This document shows positions 35,955 to 43,693 of a DNA stretch of 64,000 nt, in pieces. The translations under genes were made by a program, and so were the position numbers. Under the pieces are notes generated by a model. That model did no database searches, was not told the origin of the DNA, and worked only from the letters and a program-made list of their open reading frames with translations. Position 1 is the first letter of the stretch. Each line of letters begins with the position of its first letter. This DNA comes from JBBATK01 sp039810585 (GTDB taxonomy: Bacteria > Bacteroidota > Ignavibacteria > Kapaibacteriales > NICIL-2), in the NCBI GenBank assembly GCA_039810585.1, contig JBDHXF010000003.1, positions 62,001 through 126,000 on the forward strand. Direction: 5' to 3'.

Positions 35955-35986
35955 GGTGCAGTCCTCTCGCAAAAGAGGACTGCACC
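35955..35986. repeat. Perfect hairpin between atpE and atpF (family member 5)
   Basis: A 13-bp perfect stem (GGTGCAGTCCTCT at 35955-35967 with AGAGGACTGCACC at 35974-35986), loop CGCAAA. It starts 18 nt after the atpE stop in the minus direction and has no U-tract. It may slow 3' decay of the atpE-containing mRNA. Confidence 0.75.
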
Positions 35987-36003
35987 ACAATCCACAATTC
36001 TTC

Positions 36004-36267
36004 TTATGCCTTGATAGCCAGAAGGACGCACACAACCATTGCGAACAGCGCCACACCTTCGATGAGGGCAGCACCAATGATCATCGTAGCGCGGATATCG
36101 CCGGCAGCTTCCGGCTGACGTGCACCGGCTTCAAGTGCCGAAGCAGCCAGACGACCAATACCACTACCGACACCAATCACGGTTACACCGCAACCAAGAC
36201 CGGCACCTAACCAGGCTAAACCCGTTGCTGTGGCATGCGCTACTGCTGCGGTTTGATCTGGATTCAT
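36004..36267 (-). CDS. atpE: F0 ATP synthase subunit c
   Basis: An 87-residue proteolipid of the rotor ring. Two membrane helices are joined by the polar loop ARQPEAAGDI (RQP motif). The ion-binding carboxylate is E70 in ALIEGVALF. Helix 1 carries GxGxGxGxG-type glycine spacing (GVGSGIG). The Na+-type ligands (Gln in helix 1 and Glu-Ser/Thr in helix 2) are not seen, because E70 is followed by Gly, so H+ coupling is expected (inference). Confidence 0.95.
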   Translation of the reverse strand: MNPDQTAAVAHATATGLAWLGAGLGCGVTVIGVGSGIGRLAASALEAGARQPEAAGDIRATMIIGAALIEGVALFAMVVCVLLAIKA

Positions 36268-36338
36268 TGTAAACTCCTAAGAATAAGTGGGTAAAAAATA
36301 TGATGAATGACGAAAGAAAAAACTGATCGTATGTCGAA

Positions 36339-37499
36339 TTAGTGATGAGCACCGTGTGGATTCTCGCTCTTGTGGTCTCCAATGGCAAGTCCGGTAAACA
36401 CAGCCGTCAACATCGTAAAGATGTAGGCTTGCAGAAAGCACACCAGCGTCTCGATGAAATACACAAACACCGAAAAACCTACCGCTACCACCGAAGCTCC
36501 ATAGCCACCTGCCGGCCCCCATAGCTTAGCACAGAAAAAGATCAGGCCTACCAGGGTAAGCAGAACGATGTGACCGGCTGTCATGTTGGCGAACAAACGG
36601 ACTGTGAGTGCAAAGGGTTTGGTGAAGATTCCAATGACTTCAATCGGGATCATGATAATGCCCAAGTACCATGGCGCGCCTCCAAGCAGGTGATACAAAT
36701 AGGCTCGAATGCCCGCTTCCCGTAGGGCGACAACGTTAATGACAATAAGAGCCGTTAACGCCAGTGCCGACGTAAATCCTATGGCACCGGTTGCTGCATG
36801 CATTCCGGGGAACAAACCGATGTAGTTGAGAATAAAGATGAAGAAGAAGATTGTCAGGAAGTAGGGCATGAGCTGGTTGGTGACCCGACTGGTGCCAACG
36901 TTCGGACGGATTACTTCATCTCGTAAATACAAGACCAACATTTCGAAGGCGTTTTGCAGTCCCTTCGGTGCCGCCAACGGAGCTTTTTTGTACCGACGGG
37001 ATGCTTTCCATGCCACAAAAAACATGATGACGATGGCGAGCCACTCGTACACCACGAGGTTGGTAATCGAAAAATCGAAGGATGCAGTTTGCGGCTTGCC
37101 GTCCACCAAAATCACTTCACCATGATTTGCCTTTACCGGCTGCTTGTCAAATCGAGCAGTTTCCTTGGATTCAGAGTGAAACATCACGTAACTGCCTTCT
37201 TCCTCCATCACCTCAGGATTTTTCCAAGCGTGTAGACCGTTTTCATCGTAGACGATTATCGGAAGAACCTCGGCATTGACAAAGGCCATGCTGAGCTCGT
37301 GATGGTCGCCCAACTCACTCAACAGATGGTCAAAAATGCGCTCCTGCGGAACAGCATTTGGATCTTCGGCCTTGTGCTCGTGATGGGCATGCATTGCCTC
37401 ACCATGTTCGCTGCCAACTACCGGTGCCGATGTCGACTCCTGCGCAGATGCCTGCGCATGGGTGTTTTGCTGTGCTTCGCTTTGTGTGGTATCGCTCAT
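36339..37499 (-). CDS. atpB: F0 ATP synthase subunit a (long N-terminal extension)
   Basis: A 386-residue stator channel subunit, much longer than the 271 of E. coli. About 150 hydrophilic residues precede the first conserved helix; they include a His-rich segment (HAHHEHK) and beta-strand-like repeats. Such extensions are usual for subunit a in Bacteroidota and Chlorobiota. The membrane part has the essential Arg in TVRLFANMTAGH and the last helices with ETLVCFLQAYIFTMLTAVF. The gene begins 135 bp after the small membrane gene of the operon. Confidence 0.93.
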   Translation of the reverse strand: MSDTTQSEAQQNTHAQASAQESTSAPVVGSEHGEAMHAHHEHKAEDPNAVPQERIFDHLLSELGDHHELSMAFVNAEVLPIIVYDENGLHAWKNPEVMEEEGSYVMFHSESKETARFDKQPVKANHGEVILVDGKPQTASFDFSITNLVVYEWLAIVIMFFVAWKASRRYKKAPLAAPKGLQNAFEMLVLYLRDEVIRPNVGTSRVTNQLMPYFLTIFFFIFILNYIGLFPGMHAATGAIGFTSALALTALIVINVVALREAGIRAYLYHLLGGAPWYLGIIMIPIEVIGIFTKPFALTVRLFANMTAGHIVLLTLVGLIFFCAKLWGPAGGYGASVVAVGFSVFVYFIETLVCFLQAYIFTMLTAVFTGLAIGDHKSENPHGAHH

Positions 37500-37634
37500 A
37501 ATATGTTAGAACGTGTCAGTCCAAATCGTGAGTTGACGTCATGCACACGCTGTGCAGCTATCGCCTCAATCTTTTCTCTACCATTCTCCCTAACCGTCTC
37601 CCTACCTCTCTTCCAAACATTCTAACGCGCTCAG

Positions 37635-37976
37635 CTATTCATCTCGTTTGACTCTGCGTTTTCGGTAGTAGGGTTTGGGTGCTGCCTTGGTTGTTGTATG
37701 AAAAAAAAATGTTTCGATCATCAACAACAGAAAAAACGAAATCATCAGCGCCAATGTAAAGGATGCGACGTGAAGATTCCAGAACGACAATGCCATCCAT
37801 GTAAGAATGGCAACGATGAACAAACGCACAACCATTCCACCGACAACAATCCCTAGCGCCTTCTTCAAAGGTAACTTCGATGATCGGCGCGCCAGTAGGT
37901 ATCCTGCCCCGGCATTCAACGCACTAAGCGAGATACCAGCCGCTACTCCTACTACTTCCGGTGGGAGGTCTGCCAA
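37635..37976 (-). CDS. Small membrane protein of the ATP synthase operon (AtpI-like)
   Basis: A 113-residue protein with three to four hydrophobic helices and a strongly basic C-terminal tail (KPYYRKRRVKRDE). It matches in size and place the second small gene between atpZ and atpB in relatives, usually called ATP synthase subunit I-like; I see no motif that proves function. The start is a TTG at 37976: GAGGAG lies 9 nt upstream in the correct spacing, and no ATG is available near the N-terminus. The gap to atpZ is 13 bp. Confidence 0.7.
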   Translation of the reverse strand: MADLPPEVVGVAAGISLSALNAGAGYLLARRSSKLPLKKALGIVVGGMVVRLFIVAILTWMALSFWNLHVASFTLALMISFFLLLMIETFFFHTTTKAAPKPYYRKRRVKRDE

Positions 37977-37989
37977 TGCTTAAATCTCC

Positions 37990-38280
37990 TCAGTGGCTAT
38001 GGTCGCGTGCTTCACGATCGTCCTCGTTGTTCTTGTTCCGGTTTGCAGTACTCGTGACACGAGTTAAGGTTCGTATCCCTTGTACCAACCCGGCTGCCGC
38101 TCCCACCAGCCCACACACACCGGTCCACAAGGGACTAGTTGCATAGCGCTCATCCAGATACCATCCAAGCGCAACACAGAGTAATACCGTTAGCGCTAAC
38201 TGCGTTCCCACACTCATTAATGGTGCGAGTTCACGATAGATGCGAGCGGACGTACTGTGCTGTCTCTCAGGATGCTTCAT
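37990..38280 (-). CDS. atpZ: AtpZ/AtpI-family protein
   Basis: A 96-residue protein with two membrane helices (LMSVGTQLALTVLLCVALGWYLDE and TGVCGLVGAAAGLVQGI). The YLDERYATSPLW segment between the helices is the mark of the AtpZ family, believed to help c-ring assembly or Mg2+/Ca2+ supply for F-ATPases. The ATG at 38280 is chosen: a GTG nine codons upstream would fall at the predicted transcription start. It is the first gene of the operon. Confidence 0.82.
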   Translation of the reverse strand: MKHPERQHSTSARIYRELAPLMSVGTQLALTVLLCVALGWYLDERYATSPLWTGVCGLVGAAAGLVQGIRTLTRVTSTANRNKNNEDDREARDHSH

Positions 38281-38308
38281 GACGAAGCGATGAACGGGAA
38301 CAGACACG

Positions 38309-38338
38309 CAAAAATAGGGGGAGAAGGCTACTTAACAA
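38309..38338 (-). promoter_or_regulatory. Promoter of the ATP synthase operon (TTG-N19-TATTTTTG)
   Basis: On the minus strand TTG (38338-38336) and TATTTTTG (38316-38309) are spaced 19 bp, a full match to the Bacteroidota sigma-ABfr consensus. Transcription would start near 38302, giving a leader of about 22 nt before atpZ. Confidence 0.7.
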
Positions 38339-38421
38339 TAAAGGAGAGCCCGTTTGTGGATAAAAAAGGGCATTCTGGTGTGAATTGATAGATACTTGTA
38401 TCTCCTCTTGTTACGCGCAGA

Positions 38422-38450
38422 ATTCGGGACTGCCCCCGGCAGCCCCGAAT
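38422..38450. repeat. Intergenic hairpin (family member 6)
   Basis: Stem ATTCGGG-a-CTGCC / GGCAG-c-CCCGAAT with a 3-nt loop, about 70 bp beyond the stop of the TMTC-like gene. Followed by AAGAATTC. No U-tract on the minus strand. Confidence 0.65.
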
Positions 38451-38519
38451 AAGAATTCATTTGAACGAAGACCCTGTCTATCTGACCGGTTCTTTACCGA
38501 CATCAGGATAAACGCCTCG

Positions 38520-40463
38520 CTATAGCTTTGGGGCTGCTCCGCCAACTTCTTGTAAGTCGTTCTTTAGCAACTGGTTATTTGGGTCAACCTCTAAGCCCAT
38601 TTGGATGTATGTTCGGGCCCTGTCTTTGTCCGCCCGTTTTTTGTAGTACATCTCATATCCAACCTTGTGATAAAAGGCAGGGAGGAGCGAATCATAGCGA
38701 TGGGTACGGTTCAGGTACTGACAGTACTGATCGATGTAATCTACTTTGTCTTTAATGTCCGACATTGCAGCCAAGCCGTTGAGAAGACGCTGGATATCGT
38801 TATCCATCGTGAACTGCTCGGTGTACACACCGCTCATCATTTGATGAGCCGCATGGTACTCGGGATTGATGCGCATCGATGTATTCAAGTAGGTTTCCGC
38901 TGTATCGAGCAGTGCCATACGCTGCGGAACCGTTTTTGTCGGGTCGGCTTTTGCCCTTAGGTAGCGCTGAAAATAATCAACTCCCATGAAGCAATTTGTC
39001 TCGCACGAAGCTTTGGACGTTTCGATATCAGCCTCATTCAAACTTGCTGTGTTCCGTAGCGCCGGCACACGATCGACGGTTTTCGCACTGAATCCCACAA
39101 GCATCAATGCCAATATTCCAACTCCCGCAAATCGAACGGTGCTTTCGTGTGTCGGGATCTTCGACGGTAAAAGATCAACCACGATGTAAGCCAATGCCAG
39201 TGCGAAACCGATTGACGAAAAGTAGAGGAACCTCTCGTTCATAAACGACCCGATAGGGATCAGGAGGTTGGAGACGATGGAGAGAGCAATGAGGTAAAAC
39301 CAAATGGAGTAGCTGATGACGTTCTTGCGGACAAGTCCCCACAGGGCGATGACGCTGAGGAGAACATAGGCTCCGATGGATAAAAGCGTGCGTATGTCTG
39401 ACAATTCCATGATGGGAATCGCATAGGGATAGTAATCGTGGGTGAGTGGGTGCGGAAAGAAGCTCAGCTTGAGATACAGCCCTAGCGTGTACATAATGGT
39501 TGAATACTTCTGGACAAAACTCATCCCGTAGAACGGATTGTTCATCAAGTCGGTTATCTCTTTGCCACTCAAAAAGTATCCGATCACCTGGTATCGAATC
39601 ATCAGGTAGAATACAGTGGTGATGAGCAAGGGAGTGCTAACTCGAATGAGTTGTTGACGCGTCACCGACCGGAAAGTGTACAAGGTCAGGGGAATGATGG
39701 CGACAAAGGTTATGGCGTTTTCTTTCGACAACAATCCCAGCAAAAGCATGATTCCGCTCATGATGAGCGAACCAAACTGTTCACGATCGACAAATTGAAT
39801 GCTGTAGTATAAAGTGAGCAACGAAAAGCCCAACGTCATGATCTCATCTCGTCCCTTAATATTGGCAACGACCTCGATGTGCAAGGGATGAACCACAAAA
39901 AGCATGGTTGCAATAAACGGGATGCCGAGATACCATGGTCGTTCCAGTGAGCGCGGAAAGAGTAACACCAAAATGTGGTACAGAAGTAAGCAGGTGAGAG
40001 CATACATCAACACATTGATGAAGTGCGAGATCGCGGGATTGCCGGTCTGCAGTCGAACACCGCGCGCGTCGTTTTGCGGATTGCCCCATTCGTCACTCTT
40101 CGGAGATTCAAAGAACTGTCGTTCGATCGCAAAGGTGACGATCGAAAGGGGACGATATCGCGCCCCGGCTACCAAGTCCATCCGTTTTTGAAAGTAGCCC
40201 TCAAAACTCTCGTGTGATAAAATATCCTTTATGCCGGCAAAACCCTTGTTGGTGTACACATTGTCGGTGATCACAATCTTATCGTCCAACACATAGTCAT
40301 AACTCACCGTGCTGATGTACAACGCCACACTGGCGAGTACGATCACGAGAGCCTCGGGAACGTGCCGACGCCAAAAGTCAATCATTCCCAGGTGTTGCAC
40401 TGCTGCGCGTTTTTTGGTAGGCGCAGACTTTTCGACCGGAGTTTTCTTGTTCTTGTGTGCCAT
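38520..40463 (-). CDS. TMTC-like membrane glycosyltransferase with C-terminal TPR region
   Basis: A 647-residue polytopic membrane protein. A Lys-rich cytoplasmic tail (1-25) is followed by the first helix and the luminal loop with YDYVLDDKIVITDN; the DD pair here is the catalytic motif of GT-C dolichol/undecaprenyl-phosphate-mannose enzymes. A loop with RYRPLSIVTFAIE and the HPLHIEVVANIKGRDEI block are typical of TMTC/DUF1736 proteins. About eleven helices run to residue ~460; the last 150 residues are alpha-helical TPR-like repeats (AETYLNTSMRINPEYHAAH, YIQMGLEVDPNNQLLKNDL). Protein O-mannosylation is a reasonable guess; the substrate is unknown. Confidence 0.75.
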   Translation of the reverse strand: MAHKNKKTPVEKSAPTKKRAAVQHLGMIDFWRRHVPEALVIVLASVALYISTVSYDYVLDDKIVITDNVYTNKGFAGIKDILSHESFEGYFQKRMDLVAGARYRPLSIVTFAIERQFFESPKSDEWGNPQNDARGVRLQTGNPAISHFINVLMYALTCLLLYHILVLLFPRSLERPWYLGIPFIATMLFVVHPLHIEVVANIKGRDEIMTLGFSLLTLYYSIQFVDREQFGSLIMSGIMLLLGLLSKENAITFVAIIPLTLYTFRSVTRQQLIRVSTPLLITTVFYLMIRYQVIGYFLSGKEITDLMNNPFYGMSFVQKYSTIMYTLGLYLKLSFFPHPLTHDYYPYAIPIMELSDIRTLLSIGAYVLLSVIALWGLVRKNVISYSIWFYLIALSIVSNLLIPIGSFMNERFLYFSSIGFALALAYIVVDLLPSKIPTHESTVRFAGVGILALMLVGFSAKTVDRVPALRNTASLNEADIETSKASCETNCFMGVDYFQRYLRAKADPTKTVPQRMALLDTAETYLNTSMRINPEYHAAHQMMSGVYTEQFTMDNDIQRLLNGLAAMSDIKDKVDYIDQYCQYLNRTHRYDSLLPAFYHKVGYEMYYKKRADKDRARTYIQMGLEVDPNNQLLKNDLQEVGGAAPKL

Positions 40464-40500
40464 AAGGATTCTGAATGCAATCTGTTATGTGATTTTTTAT

Positions 40501-40524
40501 TCGTGCACGGCTTCGCCGTTTGCA
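40501..40524. repeat. Intergenic imperfect hairpin (family member 7)
   Basis: TCGTGCACGGCTTCGCCG followed by TTTGCA: stem CGGC/GCCG with loop TTC and outer TGCA/TGCA pairing. The first 18 bases are nearly identical to the element at 50743. Confidence 0.5.
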
Positions 40525-40772
40525 TGAGCGAGTGCGAAAAATTGAAGGCTGTTTCGACTCCACGCGCTGCACATGGATGTGCTTTGGATGAGGAACGCCT
40601 TTGTTCAAATATCGGCACTGACAGGCATTTGCGTAGCCTTTCCGCGGTACTGGCTCATGGCGGCGACCAACCTCTTATCAAGGCACTCTACACCACGTAT
40701 CGTTTGTGGGTACGAGCCTGAAGGGCAGCGGCCGACAGTACATGGCGCGTCCGGCTACGAAGTGGACAGGCG
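40525..40772. other. Gene-free stretch between OmpA-domain gene and TMTC-like gene
   Basis: The intergenic region 40464-40832 holds only the hairpin at 40501 and the terminator at 40773. In the rest I see no coding sequence with a plausible start, no tRNA fold and no clear promoter. Confidence 0.6.
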
Positions 40773-40810
40773 AAAAAAAAGCCTCTGCGAAGAATCGCGG
40801 AGGCTTTTTT
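40773..40810. terminator. Strong terminator after the OmpA-domain gene
   Basis: Stem AAGCCTCTGCGA / TCGCGGAGGCTT with loop AGAA, flanked by A8 on the left and T6 on the right, so it can act in both directions; it lies 22 bp after the stop at 40833. Confidence 0.88.
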
Positions 40811-40832
40811 GAATGTCAGACGACCTGAGATA

Positions 40833-41540
40833 TCAGACCTTTGTAAGAATGATGTAGGTAACGCCAACGTATCGACGACCTTTAGCACTCTTGCGAAGAG
40901 GAATTGGATTCAGAGGATCTATTTCTGAATTGGCGATGACGTGGATTCGATCCGGTGAAACCCCGCCACGGACAAAGAAGTCACGAAGCGCATTAGCACG
41001 ATCGGTGGTGAGTTTAGTATTGGCGTCCTTACTCTCCGACAAATCCGGATAGCAAGCGATACTAAACTGAACGTTAGGATTCATCACCATAGCGTCGCGT
41101 AAGGGCTGAAGCAGTTCCTCAGCGCCAGACTTCATGCGCGACTTCTTGTATTCGAAGGGAGAAATAGGCAAGTGCATTTTCGTGCCGACAACCATGGGGC
41201 GAGCCAACCAGTCGCGCGTTACTTCCGCATACTTGGCAGAGTTTGGAGTTGCAAACATGAACTCTTCACGGAAGTAGTCCGGGTGGTTGATTTGCACGCG
41301 GTACTTCGTACCCGGTTGCAAGGTAACGTAGTAGTAGCCGCCTTGAGCAGCGTTGCTTCGACAGCTTTGAACCTTCTTGCCGGATTCATCAAGGATATTG
41401 AGCGTCACTGTGACCGGACGCCGAGTAGTTTCGTCGAGAACCGTACCGGTCAATCCGATGGTGGCACTGACTTGAGCGAACAGAGTGGGAGCAGTCAACA
41501 TCAGACAGACTACACTCAGGAATACGCTTCGTTTCATCAT
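40833..41540 (-). CDS. Secreted protein with carboxypeptidase-regulatory-like domain and OmpA-like domain
   Basis: A 235-residue envelope protein. Signal peptide: MMKRSVFLSVVCLMLTAPTLFAQ region (1-23). Residues 25-110 form a CarboxypepD_reg-like beta sandwich (GLTGTVLDETTRRPVTVTLNILD). Residues ~125-235 are an OmpA_C-like domain (LLQPLRDAMVMNPNVQFSIACYPD..., then LTTDRANALRDFFVRGGVSPDRIHV) with the peptidoglycan-binding Asp/Arg pattern (TDRANALRDFF). It starts 1 nt after the stop of the upstream gene, so translation is coupled. Together with its two upstream neighbours it has most of the domain set of PorE, the T9SS peptidoglycan anchor. Confidence 0.8.
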   Translation of the reverse strand: MMKRSVFLSVVCLMLTAPTLFAQVSATIGLTGTVLDETTRRPVTVTLNILDESGKKVQSCRSNAAQGGYYYVTLQPGTKYRVQINHPDYFREEFMFATPNSAKYAEVTRDWLARPMVVGTKMHLPISPFEYKKSRMKSGAEELLQPLRDAMVMNPNVQFSIACYPDLSESKDANTKLTTDRANALRDFFVRGGVSPDRIHVIANSEIDPLNPIPLRKSAKGRRYVGVTYIILTKV

Positions 41541-41541
41541 G

Positions 41542-41973
41542 TTATTTGCCTTTCTTGGTTTTTTTTGCTTTTGTTTTTCTCTTCGATTTGACCTTCTTGC
41601 CATTATCCTGCTGCGCGGGTTGCTCAGTAGGTGGAAGAGGAGCCTTTAAGCTGAAGTCCTGAGACATCTCCTTGTACTGTGCTCCATCCGGTGTTTTCAA
41701 CGAAAACGTAAAGTGTTGAAAGTTTTCGTCGTCAATGCTGACTTTATAGGACTCACCGGACTTCAGCACGGTCTGGTAGCTATTGTCGCCCGCGCTAGAG
41801 GCACGAACAGACTTTCCGCTATGATCCGTGAAGGTTATCTCGACGGGTTTGCCGGATGAATTATCAAGAATGTTCCCTTTAAGAAGAACGACGTTTTGAC
41901 CTTGAGCCACACCATGCACGCTCATGCAAAGCAAAGCGGCAAGTATGATGACATACCGGAGGTGTTTCATCAT
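41542..41973 (-). CDS. Small secreted protein with carboxypeptidase-regulatory-like domain and Lys-rich tail
   Basis: A 143-residue protein with a signal peptide (to about residue 24, ending GVAQG). The single domain VVLLKGNILDNSSGKPVEITFTDHSGK... (key strand LLKGNILDNSSGKPVEI) resembles the first domain of the downstream gene product: same order GxVLD-x-x-x-(R/K)PV and a closing ...SAKYAEVTRDW / GAQYKEMSQDF strand. The last 30 residues are Lys-rich (KKVKSKRKTKAKKTKKGK), possibly for contact with acidic or glycan surfaces. It lies 4 bp after the WD40 gene and 1 bp before the OmpA-domain gene. Confidence 0.75.
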   Translation of the reverse strand: MMKHLRYVIILAALLCMSVHGVAQGQNVVLLKGNILDNSSGKPVEITFTDHSGKSVRASSAGDNSYQTVLKSGESYKVSIDDENFQHFTFSLKTPDGAQYKEMSQDFSLKAPLPPTEQPAQQDNGKKVKSKRKTKAKKTKKGK

Positions 41974-41977
41974 ACAC

Positions 41978-43024
41978 TTAGTGTTTCTGTGGTGTTTTTG
42001 ACGAACCGGACTTCATGTTCGAATCACGAAGCATGCGAACTGTGCCGTCTGCACATCCCAGAATGATGGTCTTGCCATCGCTTGTCACGTCTACACCCCA
42101 AATCTCGGAATCGATTTTTTGAGAGTAGAGGAGTTCTCCGGTGACAATGTTCCACATCTTTACGGTCTTATCAAGGCTTACGCTAATCAACGTGGTATTG
42201 TCTTCAGCAAAGGTAAAATCCTGGATCAAATCTTCGTGCGCGTTGATCGTGCGAACCAATTCGCCACTATACATTTTCCACACCTTGATCACGCCATCTT
42301 TATCACAGGAAACTAGATAGTTGTCGTCGAATGAGAAGAGGCAATTCAATACCGGAGCTTGGTGACCCGGACCACTGAGTTGGATAACAGGATCCTTCTT
42401 GCCGATTTCGGTTGACCAAATATTGATCTGATAGTCATCGCCACAAGAAGCGATGTATTTGCCGTCATAGGAATAGGCTACGCCGTTTACAGCAGCGGTG
42501 TGTCCGCGGAGTGTCTTCACTTCGCCCAATGTACACTTATCGTCATCATGGCAAATCAGGTGAGTATCCCACAACTTGACCGTTTTGTCAAACGATCCGC
42601 TACAGATATAGGCGCCGGTGTCCGTCTGGCTGTAGTACACGCTGCTTACTTCGGCATTGTGACCGCGAAGAACGGCAACTTGCTTTCCACTTTCAACATC
42701 CCACACGCGAACTGTTCCATCAGAACTCGCGCTGGCCAGAGTTTTGTCATCGCCCGAAAACGATACGTTGTTCACTTGGCCAAGATGGCCGCGAAGTGTA
42801 TGCAGTTCTTTGCCGTCGGGTAAACTCCAAATCTTGATTGTCTCATCAACACTGCAAGTGGCAAAACGTGTGTTGGCCTGATTGACGAAAACGCCCAAGA
42901 CTTCATCGTCATGATGGCCAATTGTCGTCATGGTATAGGTGCGCTGCTGTGCAAATCCCTGCATGCTCACGAGTGCTCCCAGCACACAACACAAGGCACA
43001 TCGCAGAATCAATAATCGCGGCAT
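41978..43024 (-). CDS. Exported seven-bladed WD40 beta-propeller protein
   Basis: A 348-residue protein. A signal peptide (RLLILRCALCCVLGALVSMQGFAQ) directs it to the periplasm, unusual for classical WD40 repeats. Seven repeats follow, with IKIWSL, VRVWDV, VKLWDT, INIWST, IKVWKM, VKMWNI and a last degenerate blade; LRGH motifs start most. A Lys/Ser tail closes it. No enzymatic site; it is a scaffold. The gene heads a tight three-gene unit with two carboxypeptidase-regulatory/OmpA-type genes. The ATG at 43024 (after GGAG) is used; an upstream TTG would place extra residues before the signal peptide. Confidence 0.85.
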   Translation of the reverse strand: MPRLLILRCALCCVLGALVSMQGFAQQRTYTMTTIGHHDDEVLGVFVNQANTRFATCSVDETIKIWSLPDGKELHTLRGHLGQVNNVSFSGDDKTLASASSDGTVRVWDVESGKQVAVLRGHNAEVSSVYYSQTDTGAYICSGSFDKTVKLWDTHLICHDDDKCTLGEVKTLRGHTAAVNGVAYSYDGKYIASCGDDYQINIWSTEIGKKDPVIQLSGPGHQAPVLNCLFSFDDNYLVSCDKDGVIKVWKMYSGELVRTINAHEDLIQDFTFAEDNTTLISVSLDKTVKMWNIVTGELLYSQKIDSEIWGVDVTSDGKTIILGCADGTVRMLRDSNMKSGSSKTPQKH

Positions 43025-43073
43025 AGTGTACTCCAAAATTTTAACGTTAATCTACAACAATATACGCTCTCGT

Positions 43074-43505
43074 TTACAAAGCTTCAATCTGGTCAGCAAC
43101 TTCGTGAAGCAACTTGATTACGAGCTCAACATCGCTTTTCCGCATGTGAACCACATCTGTCGTTTCTGCTTCCTGTGCAGCACCATGATCGGACGGTATA
43201 CTCGGTTCTAACATCGTAATCGAAACGGCGTTCTCCGCTTCACGATACTGTGTTTCCGAAATCCCGTCCTTCAGAATATTCTTAGCCGACTGTACAGGCA
43301 TTCGATCCACCCGTAACAGTTTCTTGATGACTTTCAAAACCCGGATATCCTTTTCAGTATACACGCGGTTACCTGCTCTATTTTTCGAAGGGTTAAGGCA
43401 ATCGAATTCCCGTTCCCAATAGCGCAGGATATGCTGTTCTTCATCGAACATTTCCCCAACCTCTTTTATCGAATGATAAAGCTTGGGTGTAGATGAGTGT
43501 TTCAC
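43074..43505 (-). CDS. MerR-family transcriptional regulator
   Basis: A 143-residue regulator starting at the GTG at 43505. The winged HTH is at residues 8-75: YHSIKEVGEMFDEEQHILRYWEREFDCLNPSKNRAGNRVYTEKD, in short IKEVGEM...LRYWE..F....RVY, which is the hallmark order. A C-terminal helix of ~25 residues would dimerise; no effector-binding domain is visible. An open frame continues 24 codons upstream, but those codons cover a full TTG-N18-TATATTTG promoter, so they cannot be part of the mRNA from that promoter. The WD40 gene starts 49 bp downstream, so the regulator may share its transcript. Confidence 0.85.
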   Translation of the reverse strand: MKHSSTPKLYHSIKEVGEMFDEEQHILRYWEREFDCLNPSKNRAGNRVYTEKDIRVLKVIKKLLRVDRMPVQSAKNILKDGISETQYREAENAVSITMLEPSIPSDHGAAQEAETTDVVHMRKSDVELVIKLLHEVADQIEAL

Positions 43506-43532
43506 TGTTGACGTCCCCGCATAATCCCCGCG

Positions 43533-43561
43533 CAAATATACAGTGACACGGTTAATAGCAA
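43533..43561 (-). promoter_or_regulatory. Promoter of the merR-like gene (TTG-N18-TATATTTG)
   Basis: On the minus strand TTG (43561-43559) and TATATTTG (43540-43533) are 18 bp apart, an exact consensus match. Start of transcription near 43527, about 22 nt before the GTG. Confidence 0.72.
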
Positions 43562-43693
43562 ATTCTATTTTTTCCAAGCCAGTAGGATGAACCGTTGAAG
43601 CACAATTCGATTGGTGTTTTAGCGTCCCCGTTGGTCGGTCGCTGTTAGAATCATGATCCTAATGTAACTTGCAACGTTATCGGAACGCAGTCC

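Noticed and set aside
38281..38307. GTG start of atpZ at 38307
   Set aside because: It falls before or at the predicted transcription start of the consensus promoter at 38338-38309.
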